The notes beneath the pieces were generated by a model that saw nothing but the letters and a program-made list of their open reading frames with translations, did no database searches and was not told the DNA's origin. The position numbers were made by a program, and so were the translations under genes. A stretch of DNA of 64,000 nt from CAYPGJ01 sp964638515 (GTDB lineage: Bacteria > Planctomycetota > Phycisphaerae > Phycisphaerales > UBA1924). Below, in pieces: positions 17,504 to 24,687 of the stretch (positions within the stretch are counted from its first letter, which is position 1; each line of letters starts with the position of its first letter). The DNA is taken from positions 1 to 64,000 of the forward strand of contig CAZWZL010000003.1 of the NCBI GenBank assembly GCA_964638515.1, read 5' to 3'.

Positions 17504-18283
17504 TCAAAGCTCCGCGGCTACCACCACCAACACTCCAGCCAACGCCCGCTCCGCAATCTCCACGGCGCTGATCACTGTCGGCTCACCATCCTCGCCCGAC
17601 ACCACCACCCCCATGGCGCGCAGCGCGATGAGCGCCGCCTGCTGCTCCGCCTGCTTCTTCGACCCGCCCCAGGCCGATCCGAATCTGCGCCCCCCAACCT
17701 CCACACACACCTCGAACGTCTTGGCGTGATCCGGCCCCTTCTCGTCCAGCACAACGTACATCGGCGACGCCTGCAGGTGCTGCTGCGCCACCTGCTGCAA
17801 CACCGACTTGAAATTCTGCTGATGACCGCTCTCCGCCGCGCGCGCGATGATCGGCTCCAGCTCGGACATCAGGAACGCGCGCGTGGCCTCCAGCCCGCCC
17901 TCGAGATACACCGCGCCGATTACCGACTCCAGCACCGCCGCGGACACGCTCGAAGGCAGCCCCTCGCGCACCTGCATCCCCTTGCCCAATCGCAGCAGCT
18001 CGCTCAGCCCCAGATGATCAGCCACCACCGCGCACGTCCGCCTCGACACCACCGCCGACTTGATCTTCGTCATGTCGCCTTCGAGCAGCTGCGGGTACAC
18101 CCGGAACACGTGCTCGCACACCAGCATCCCGAGCACGGCGTCCCCAAGAAACTCCAGCCGTTCATTCGACGACTGCCGCGTGTCCGCGATGGACGCGTGC
18201 GTCAACGCGCGAACCAGAAGACCCCGATCCGTAAACCGCCATCGGAGAATCTGCTCCGCTCGAGCCAATGTCTGTTCGTCCAC
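17504..18283 (-). CDS. rnc: Ribonuclease III
   Basis: Double-strand-specific endoribonuclease that processes rRNA and other structured transcripts, 259 residues. The signature NERLEFLGDAVLG lies at 40-52, and the second catalytic Glu is in AVLESVIGAVYLEGG. A double-stranded-RNA-binding domain follows (about 155-225; DHAKTFEVCVEVGG ... GSKKQAEQQAA), then a hydrophobic tail. A GTG start at 18283 is chosen because AGGA lies eight bases upstream; the open frame continues 90 codons upstream without homology. It converges on the lipoprotein gene with 7 bases between stops. Confidence 0.93.
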   Translation of the reverse strand: MDEQTLARAEQILRWRFTDRGLLVRALTHASIADTRQSSNERLEFLGDAVLGMLVCEHVFRVYPQLLEGDMTKIKSAVVSRRTCAVVADHLGLSELLRLGKGMQVREGLPSSVSAAVLESVIGAVYLEGGLEATRAFLMSELEPIIARAAESGHQQNFKSVLQQVAQQHLQASPMYVVLDEKGPDHAKTFEVCVEVGGRRFGSAWGGSKKQAEQQAALIALRAMGVVVSGEDGEPTVISAVEIAERALAGVLVVVAAEL

Positions 18284-18642
18284 GCCGCTCGTCCTCACGT
18301 CGCGCCAGGCCAGCGCTCCGCATCCCGGGCCGCGGCCATCCGCCGCCACGAGACACACCGTCGAGGACGCGTGGGCTGATCGGTCGGGCCCCACTCCAGG
18401 GGACGGCCGATGAGCACGCGCATCCTGCCAATTCTCCGCCCCGGCCACACGCCGGGACGCTCGGTCCAACCATACATCGGCTCCTCCCCGAGTCCACCCA
18501 AAACCAGCCGTACGCCCGCGAAAACCACCCCCCCCACCCCCTCCACTAGCCAAACACCAACTCCCCGGCTATATTCCCCGCCCCCAGGCCCCATCCTCCG
18601 ATCGGGCTCGGCACACGACCAAGGACTTCCAGCGAGTTCGCC
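18284..18642. other. Divergent intergenic region between rnc and rpmH
   Basis: A 359-base spacer without a convincing gene. A TATATT at 18570-18575 could be a -10 element for rpmH, about 70 bases upstream of its ATG, but no clear -35 accompanies it. Open frames through this segment are extensions of neighbouring frames and have no recognisable product. Confidence 0.4.
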
Positions 18643-18786
18643 ATGCATTATCACCGACGTTGCAGCAAGATCACCCGCGTCCGCTCCATCGGGTTCCGCG
18701 CGCGGATGAAGACCAAGAATGGCCGCAAGATGATCAATCGAAAGCGCCGCGTCGGTCGCTCGGTCAACGTCCAGAAGAAGTCCTGA
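18643..18786 (+). CDS. rpmH: Ribosomal protein bL34
   Basis: A 47-residue, very basic protein. The core GFRARMKTKNGRKMINRKRR matches the bL34 consensus (GFRxRMxTxxGRxxLxxRRxKGR). The N-terminus (MHYHRRCSK) differs from the common MKRTFQPS start, which is a modest lineage variation. In most bacteria rpmH sits beside dnaA and rnpA; here it lies between rnc and sucC, about 30 kb from dnaA, and no rnpA follows it. Confidence 0.92.
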   Translation: MHYHRRCSKITRVRSIGFRARMKTKNGRKMINRKRRVGRSVNVQKKS

Positions 18787-18906
18787 CGCACTCACTTCCC
18801 CGGGCCGCGCTCGCAGTCTTCCGGCCACAAAACCCGTCATAGCGATTCGGCCCCACGCGCACGCTCTCCCCGCGCGCGCTGCGCCATCCGCTATCCTCTG
18901 CGCCCC

Positions 18907-20106
18907 ATGAAGATCCACGAGCATCAGGCGCAAGAACTCCTCGCCTCGGCGGGCATACCCGTGCCCCCGGGCCACCTCGTCACCTCCATCGAAGACGCCG
19001 CCCGCGCCTACCGCGAAGCCACCTCCGCCGCCGGAACCACCCTGGCCGTGGTCAAGGCGCAAGTCCACGCCGGCGGGCGAGGCAAGGCCGGCTTCGTCAA
19101 GCTCGTGAAGTCCGCCGAAGAAGCCACCGCCGCCGCGCGGTTCATGCTCACCAACCGCATGAAATCCCCCCAGACCCCCCCCGAGGGGCTGGACGTCAAG
19201 AAGCTCCTCATCGCGGCCGGCGTCGACATCGCCAAGGAGTTCTACCTCGCCATCACCACCGATCGCGCCACCCGACGCAACGTGCTCATCGCTTCTGCAG
19301 AGGGCGGCGTCGAGATCGAGGAAGTCGCCCACCGCAACCCCTCAGCGATCAAGAAAATCCTCATCCATCCCACGGCCGGGCTCCAGTCCCATCAGGCGCG
19401 CACGCTCGCGTTCGATCTCGGCTTCAAGGGCAAGCAGGTCAACCAGGCCGCGAGCATCATGCTCGCGCTCGCGCGCCTGTACGTCGCCAAGGACTGCGCG
19501 CTCGCCGAGATCAACCCCCTCATCGTCACCCCCCCCACCGGCGCCCACCCCGACGGGCAGGTGCTCGCGATCGACGCCAAGTTCAACTTCGACGACAACG
19601 CCCTCTTCCGCCGCCCCGACATCCAAGCGCTCTTCGACCCCGCCGAGGAAAACCCCCTCGAGATGCGCGCGGCCAAGTTCGATCTCAACTACATCGCTCT
19701 CGACGGCTCCATCGGCTGCCTCGTCAATGGCGCCGGGCTCGCCATGGCCACCATGGACACCATCAAGCACTTCGGCGGAACCCCAGCCAACTTCCTCGAC
19801 GTCGGCGGCGGCGCCAGCGAGGAGGCCGTCACCGAGGGCTTCCGCATCATCCTCTCCGACAAAAACTGCAAGGGCGTCCTCGTCAACATCTTCGGCGGCA
19901 TTATGCGCTGCGACATCATCGCGCAGTCCGTCGTCAACGCGGCCAAGGAGATCGGGTTCAAGGTCCCCCTCGTCGTCCGACTCGAAGGCACCAACGTGGA
20001 GGAGGGGCGCAAAATCCTCGACGACGCCCGCTCAACCATCCCCACCATGCAGAGCGCAACCGACCTCGCCGACGCGGCAAAGAAGGTGTGCGGGGCGGTC
20101 AACTGA
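18907..20106 (+). CDS. sucC: Succinate-CoA ligase (ADP-forming) beta subunit
   Basis: TCA-cycle enzyme subunit that binds the nucleotide and succinate and, with SucD, interconverts succinyl-CoA and succinate with ATP/GTP formation. At 399 residues it has the expected size. It starts with the typical MKIHEHQAQELL, has an ATP-grasp domain with VKAQVHAGGRGKAG, and a C-terminal CoA-ligase-like domain with NGAGLAMATMD, NFLDVGGGA and LVNIFGGIMRCD. The sucD gene normally follows directly but is absent: downstream is an OsmC gene on the other strand. Confidence 0.97.
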   Translation: MKIHEHQAQELLASAGIPVPPGHLVTSIEDAARAYREATSAAGTTLAVVKAQVHAGGRGKAGFVKLVKSAEEATAAARFMLTNRMKSPQTPPEGLDVKKLLIAAGVDIAKEFYLAITTDRATRRNVLIASAEGGVEIEEVAHRNPSAIKKILIHPTAGLQSHQARTLAFDLGFKGKQVNQAASIMLALARLYVAKDCALAEINPLIVTPPTGAHPDGQVLAIDAKFNFDDNALFRRPDIQALFDPAEENPLEMRAAKFDLNYIALDGSIGCLVNGAGLAMATMDTIKHFGGTPANFLDVGGGASEEAVTEGFRIILSDKNCKGVLVNIFGGIMRCDIIAQSVVNAAKEIGFKVPLVVRLEGTNVEEGRKILDDARSTIPTMQSATDLADAAKKVCGAVN

Positions 20107-20186
20107 GCTCGGGCATCCGGCGGCCTCAGCCATCCGCTCCCAACGGCCGGATGGGAGAGGCGGCCCCGCGATCCGCTCCACTTCGT

Positions 20187-20666
20187 TCACCCCCCCACCA
20201 CCTCCGCCTCCACCCTGATCGGCACGCTGCACGAGTTCGCGATGAAGCACACGTGATGTGCCCCATCGTGCAACGACTTCGCCTTCTCCACGTCCGTCCC
20301 CGCCGCCACCCGCACCCTCGGCCGCAGCACCACCTCCGTGAACCTCCCCCCTCCACGCTGCAACTCCATCTTCGCCCAGACCTCATCCTCGTAACTCAGC
20401 ACGTTCACCTTGTACTTCGCGCACAGCGCGAGGTACGAGAGCATGTGGCACCCCGCGATCGACGCGAGGAACAGGTCCTCCGGGTTGTGCAGCGTCGGGT
20501 CCCCCTTGAACATCGGGTCCGCCGTGCCCGTCAGGCTCGGCTTGCCCTCAAACTCGATGCGGTGCTGCCGGCTATACGCCGCGTAGTCCAGCGTCCCGAC
20601 CTCGGCGTCGCCCTCCCACACCAGTTTCGCGTTGTACTCGTGCCCGCGCCCCGCTGCACCCGCCAT
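20187..20666 (-). CDS. OsmC-family peroxiredoxin-like protein
   Basis: A 159-residue OsmC/Ohr-fold protein, a thiol-dependent hydroperoxide reductase family. Two conserved-type cysteines are visible, C73 (LASIAGCHMLSYLALC) and C140 (AHHVCFIANS). The sequence near HNPEDLFLASIAGCHM is typical of the OsmC branch with small-molecule peroxide substrates. A short glycine-rich N-terminus precedes the domain. It is convergent with sucC and there is no operon partner. Confidence 0.88.
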   Translation of the reverse strand: MAGAAGRGHEYNAKLVWEGDAEVGTLDYAAYSRQHRIEFEGKPSLTGTADPMFKGDPTLHNPEDLFLASIAGCHMLSYLALCAKYKVNVLSYEDEVWAKMELQRGGGRFTEVVLRPRVRVAAGTDVEKAKSLHDGAHHVCFIANSCSVPIRVEAEVVGG

Positions 20667-20901
20667 GCTCGCCTTCCTTCCTCATGCTGCCCCGTGCGCC
20701 TTCGTCCGCGCCTTGCGTCGCACGGTACGACCTCGCGCCCTCGCCGACAATGCAGGCCCGCTACCCCGTCCAAGACCGCCATCTCCCCTCATACATCCCC
20801 CTCTCGCCCGTCTCAAAGGTCGCCCCGCAATACCACGCCCGCTCGCTCGTTCTCCTCTCGTCGTGGGGGCCTCGTCAGCCCCTTTATTCAGGAGGTTTCC
20901 C

Positions 20902-21825
20902 ATGAAGATGCGCAGCACGATCCTCACCGCAACGATCCTCACCCTGGCCGGGGCGCTCGCGGGCGCCGCGGCCGACAATCCCGCCCTCTCCAACGAGGCC
21001 GCCCCCGAGAAGGGCCACCACGCCCGCATGCGCCACCACTTCGCCGGTCACGGCCCCATGACCGACGGCAACATCGTCCGACGTGTTCATCAGCAAGCCA
21101 TCGAGCGGTTTGACGCCGACGGCAACGGCGAACTCAACGGCGATGAGCGCCAGGCCGCGCACAACGCATTCAAGGACGAACTCCCCCCCCGCGCCCGCAA
21201 GGCCATGGGCCGGTTCCACAAGCACATGCTCGAAGAGTTCGACACCGATAAGGACGGCGCGCTGAGCGAGAGCGAGCGGGAAGAAGCCCGAACGACGATG
21301 AAGGCCCGGCACGAGCAGCGCAAGGCCGAGATGATGAAGCGCCTCGACACGGACGGCGACGGCGAGGTCTCCCAGGCCGAGAAGGAAGCGTTCCGCGCAC
21401 AGATGAAGGAGCGCATGGGAGAGAAGCGCGAGAAGATGCGCGAGCATCACGCCGGGCTCGTGCAGAAGTTCGACGCCGACGGCGACGGCGAGCTGAGCGC
21501 GGAAGAGCGCAAGGCCGCGCACGAGGCCATGCGAGCCCACAAGGAGGCGCAGCACGCCAAGGTCCTCGATCGCTTTGACGCCGACAAGGACGGCGCGCTC
21601 AGTCAGGAAGAACGACGCACCGCGCGCGAGACGATGCGAGGCGAGATGCGCATCAAGCACGCCACCAAGTCGCTCGACACCGACGGCAACGGCTCGCTCA
21701 GCGACGCCGAGATCACGGCCGGAATCCAGCGCATCAACGAGGGCGATCGGAAACTCGATCTCAACGGCGACGGGCAGGTGAACGAGTCGGATCTCGCGGC
21801 CCTCATGCGTCTCGCCGGACGCTGA
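20902..21825 (+). CDS. Exported protein with seven EF-hand loops
   Basis: A 307-residue secreted protein with a signal peptide (about residues 1-24, ending LAGAAAD). Seven calcium-binding loops of EF-hand type are spaced along the helical chain: DADGNGELNGDE (71-82), DTDKDGALSESE, DTDGDGEVSQAE, DADGDGELSAEE, DADKDGALSQEE, DTDGNGSLSDAE and DLNGDGQVNESD. Charged helices rich in Glu, Lys, Arg and His link them. ATG at 20902 has a perfect AGGAGG six bases upstream; the open frame continues upstream but is not coding. Likely a periplasmic or extracellular calcium-binding protein; its partner is unknown. Confidence 0.88.
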   Translation: MKMRSTILTATILTLAGALAGAAADNPALSNEAAPEKGHHARMRHHFAGHGPMTDGNIVRRVHQQAIERFDADGNGELNGDERQAAHNAFKDELPPRARKAMGRFHKHMLEEFDTDKDGALSESEREEARTTMKARHEQRKAEMMKRLDTDGDGEVSQAEKEAFRAQMKERMGEKREKMREHHAGLVQKFDADGDGELSAEERKAAHEAMRAHKEAQHAKVLDRFDADKDGALSQEERRTARETMRGEMRIKHATKSLDTDGNGSLSDAEITAGIQRINEGDRKLDLNGDGQVNESDLAALMRLAGR

Positions 21826-21894
21826 GCCCGTCCCCTCGATTTCCCCTCGACCGGCCCCGAAACCCGGGCGCGAGCCCGCGGTACAGTGGGTCGA

Positions 21895-22401
21895 ATGAGC
21901 GGCGCACTGAACGTCAATACCGCCAGGGTCCCGGATCGCCGGGACCTTGTCTTTTCAACGCTGGCCGAGGTCGAGGCCGACATGGATCGGATCCTCGACG
22001 CCGAGCGGCAGGGCCGCCTCCGACAACTCGGCAACTGGACGCCCGGACAGGTGTTCTGGCACGTCGGCGAGATCGTTCGGGGGTCGCTCGACGGCATTCC
22101 TTTTCAGGCCGCGTGGTTCATCCGCATATTCGGCAGCGTGCTCCGCAAGAGCCTGCTGAACAGCCCCAAGCCGTTCAAAGCGGGCATCGCCCTCCGCGGG
22201 CCCTCCGCGTCGATCATCCCATCACCCGACATCACCTCCGAGCAGGGCGCCGCCTATCTGCGAGCCCAGATCGATCGCGTGAAGCAAGGCGAGAGAATGA
22301 CCCAGCGCAGCCCTTTTCTCGGGCCCATGTCGCACGAGGATTGGCTCGTGCTCCACCAGAAGCACGCGTCGCTGCACTTTTCCTTTCTCAAGCCGGAGTA
22401 G
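21895..22401 (+). CDS. DUF1569 (DinB-like) protein
   Basis: A 168-residue protein resembling the DUF1569/DinB-like four-helix bundle family common in Planctomycetota and Bacteroidota. His residues in the expected places (NWTPGQVFWHVGEI and LVLHQKHASLHFSF) could form a metal site. Cytoplasmic, no signal peptide. ATG at 21895 is chosen over an in-frame GTG at 21886. The molecular function of the family is not established. Confidence 0.75.
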   Translation: MSGALNVNTARVPDRRDLVFSTLAEVEADMDRILDAERQGRLRQLGNWTPGQVFWHVGEIVRGSLDGIPFQAAWFIRIFGSVLRKSLLNSPKPFKAGIALRGPSASIIPSPDITSEQGAAYLRAQIDRVKQGERMTQRSPFLGPMSHEDWLVLHQKHASLHFSFLKPE

Positions 22402-22463
22402 TGGCGCCCCGCCCAGCCCCGATACACTTGGCGGTCCACTCGAGCACCCGACGGAGCCGCCCG

Positions 22464-23354
22464 ATGTTTCGCACCGCCGCCGCTTTCATCACCCTCGTCT
22501 CGATCGTCGCACCAGCGCTCTCCGCGCCGATCAACCTCGCGCCGACATTCGAGGTCGGTCGCACGATGCGGTACCGATACGCAAGCCAGACCGAGCAGGT
22601 GTTCTTCCTGCAAGGCCAGCCACAGGGCTCCGGCGCATCGCGCTCCGACACGCAGGCCTCGATCACGGTGGAATCCGTGTCCGATGACGGCGCGGTGCTC
22701 AGCGTGGTCTTCGACGGCGCCGTGATCGATTTCGAAGGCGCCGGATTGGATATCGCCTTCGACAGCTCGCTCCCTCCGGAAAAGGACCCTGATTCGCCCG
22801 TCGCGCCGGCGTTCCGCTCATTCCTGGGGAAGCCCGTCCGCTGCATCGTGACGCCCGCTGGGAAGCTGGTGCGCGTGGAGGGCTCGAGCGAACTCGCGCC
22901 CAAGGAGGATCCGGCCCGCCGGCTCGCACTCCAGTACCTCGCTGAACCGAACCTCCGGTGGCTCATCGAAACCGCGTTTGTCGCGAAGACCGATCCCCCA
23001 ACCGCTTCCGTCGGAGAGTCCTGGGACGCCTCGCGCGTCGAGCCGCACTTGCTCGGAACGCTGCAGGTCGAGCAGACGATGACGCTCGACGCCGACGACG
23101 CAGGCATCGCCAAGATATCCATCAAGGGCACGGACCGCGTGCAGAAGCTCCTCGGCGTCGGCGCGAGACCCGGCTCGGAAACGGTCGAACATCTCCCGGC
23201 ACAGATCATCGGAACGTTGCGTTGGGACACGCACCGCGGCCAGGCCGACCGCTTCGAGCTCGTCACGCGCTCCGTTGACATCGAGCAGCACGCGCAGCAC
23301 GGCGAGATCCGAAAGCAGATGATGCAGACCATCATCGTCGAACGCCTGAACTGA
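22464..23354 (+). CDS. Exported protein of unknown function (DUF6263-like)
   Basis: A 296-residue secreted protein with a clear signal peptide (MFRTAAAFITLVSIVAPALS, cut near SAPIN). The rest is beta-rich, beginning with FEVGRTMRYRYASQTEQVF and later SVGESWD and TLRWDTHRGQADRFEL, a pattern recalling the DUF6263 group. No catalytic motif is apparent. ATG at 22464; the frame is open far upstream through the DUF1569 gene but that is a shadow. The same-strand genes on each side suggest but do not prove cotranscription. Confidence 0.7.
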   Translation: MFRTAAAFITLVSIVAPALSAPINLAPTFEVGRTMRYRYASQTEQVFFLQGQPQGSGASRSDTQASITVESVSDDGAVLSVVFDGAVIDFEGAGLDIAFDSSLPPEKDPDSPVAPAFRSFLGKPVRCIVTPAGKLVRVEGSSELAPKEDPARRLALQYLAEPNLRWLIETAFVAKTDPPTASVGESWDASRVEPHLLGTLQVEQTMTLDADDAGIAKISIKGTDRVQKLLGVGARPGSETVEHLPAQIIGTLRWDTHRGQADRFELVTRSVDIEQHAQHGEIRKQMMQTIIVERLN

Positions 23355-23376
23355 CCCCGAGGGCCGCAGGAGTCGT

Positions 23377-24195
23377 ATGAGTCAGACGCAGGGGTACGTG
23401 CTCGGCGTCAACCCGGCCGAGCTTCAACGCCTCGGGCTCCAACACCAGCTCTGGTCCGAGCAGGCCCACGCCCTCTGGGAGCGGGCGGGAATCACGACCG
23501 GCCAGGTCGTGCTCGATATCGGCGCCGGCCCGGGCTACGCGGCCTGCGATCTCGCGCAGATCGTCGGCCCCGACGGACGGATCCATGCCGTCGACGAGGC
23601 CCCCCTGTTCCTCGAATACCTCCGCCGACAATCACAAGCGCGGGGGCTCGCAAACATCTCGGTCCATGAGTCGGACGCGCAACACATCACCTGCGTCGAG
23701 GCGGGCTCGTGCGACGCCGCGTACGCGCGATGGGTGCTGTGTTTCGTGCGAGACCCCGGCGCCCTGATCGCTTCCGCGGCCCGGGCGATCAAGCGCGGCG
23801 GCGCGCTCATGATCTCCGATTACTTCAATTACGAATCCCTCACCCTGGCGCCGCGATCCGACGTGTTCGATCGGGTCGTAGGCGCGGTCGGGCGATCCTG
23901 GCGGGATCGCGGCGGCGACCCCGATGTGGTGGCCAAGCTGCCCGCGCTGTTCGATGCACACGGGTTCGACCTGCGCGATATCCGTGTCGTGGTGCGCGTG
24001 GCCCGCCCCGGCCACCCCATGTGGCAATGGCCCACCTCGTTCTTCAGGAATTACGTTCCGGAGCTTGTGAAGTCCGGCCATCTCAGCGCATCCGACGGCG
24101 AGGCTTTCGCCCACATGTGGACCCGTCGCTCCGACGACCCGCACTCATTCCTTCAGACCCCGCCCGTGTACGACATCGTGGCCGTTCGTCGCTGA
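23377..24195 (+). CDS. Class I SAM-dependent methyltransferase
   Basis: A 272-residue methyltransferase. Motif I is VLDIGAGPGYAACDLA (about residues 48-63), motif II lies around GRIHAVDEAP, and the motif IV region is GSCDAAYARWVLCFVRDP. These bind S-adenosylmethionine. The substrate-binding C-terminal half (FRNYVPELVKSGHLSASDGE) gives no clue to the acceptor. It follows the exported unknown gene by 22 bases. The ATG at 23377 follows GGGCCGCAGGAG. Confidence 0.85.
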   Translation: MSQTQGYVLGVNPAELQRLGLQHQLWSEQAHALWERAGITTGQVVLDIGAGPGYAACDLAQIVGPDGRIHAVDEAPLFLEYLRRQSQARGLANISVHESDAQHITCVEAGSCDAAYARWVLCFVRDPGALIASAARAIKRGGALMISDYFNYESLTLAPRSDVFDRVVGAVGRSWRDRGGDPDVVAKLPALFDAHGFDLRDIRVVVRVARPGHPMWQWPTSFFRNYVPELVKSGHLSASDGEAFAHMWTRRSDDPHSFLQTPPVYDIVAVRR

Positions 24196-24206
24196 ACCCA
24201 GCGCAA

Positions 24207-24235
24207 CGAAAAACCCGGCGAGCGTTCTCGCCGGG
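24207..24235 (-). terminator. Terminator of rpmB
   Basis: A perfect 9-bp stem (24214-24222 with 24227-24235) and 4-base loop. On the minus strand it is followed by TTTTTCGTT, so it ends rpmB; the hairpin may also help stop plus-strand transcription from the methyltransferase gene. Confidence 0.8.
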
Positions 24236-24268
24236 CTTCGAAGTGTTCCGAGGATGACCGCCGTCGTG

Positions 24269-24544
24269 CTAGGCGTGCGAGCCCTTCTGCAGACGCGTGT
24301 ACCCGTACTTGCGCCGCAGGGGCTTGACCACATCGCCGTTGCGGATCGACTTGGTCGAAACCAGCAGCCGAACCTCGCTGCCGTCGACGAGCGCGCGAAC
24401 CTTCTGCAGGTTGGGGCGGAACGTGCGCTTCGTGATCCCGGTGGGCTTCAGACCGAAGCCGCCCTTCTGGATCGACTGGCCGCGATACACCCGCCGATTG
24501 CCGACGGTGGTTTTCTTTCCGGTGATGGCGCAAACGCGTGGCAT
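24269..24544 (-). CDS. rpmB: Ribosomal protein bL28
   Basis: A 91-residue large-subunit protein starting MPRVCAITGKKTTVGNRRV, typical bL28 with the zinc-ribbon-like N-terminus reduced to one Cys. The core RTFRPNLQKVRALVDGSEVR and the C-terminal KYGYTRLQKG complete it. It is somewhat longer than the 78-residue E. coli protein. Transcribed alone, with its own terminator. Confidence 0.95.
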   Translation of the reverse strand: MPRVCAITGKKTTVGNRRVYRGQSIQKGGFGLKPTGITKRTFRPNLQKVRALVDGSEVRLLVSTKSIRNGDVVKPLRRKYGYTRLQKGSHA

Positions 24545-24687
24545 AAGTCTGTTCGTCTCCCGTGAGGTGGGGAAGCAGGATAGCAACCGTGGCCCGGAAG
24601 GCAAATCGCATCGCCCGGGCCGGGTGTAGGGTAGGGCGAGCCGGGCCTCCCTCGGCCCCGGCGTTGCCCGCTCAGGATCCCGCTCCC

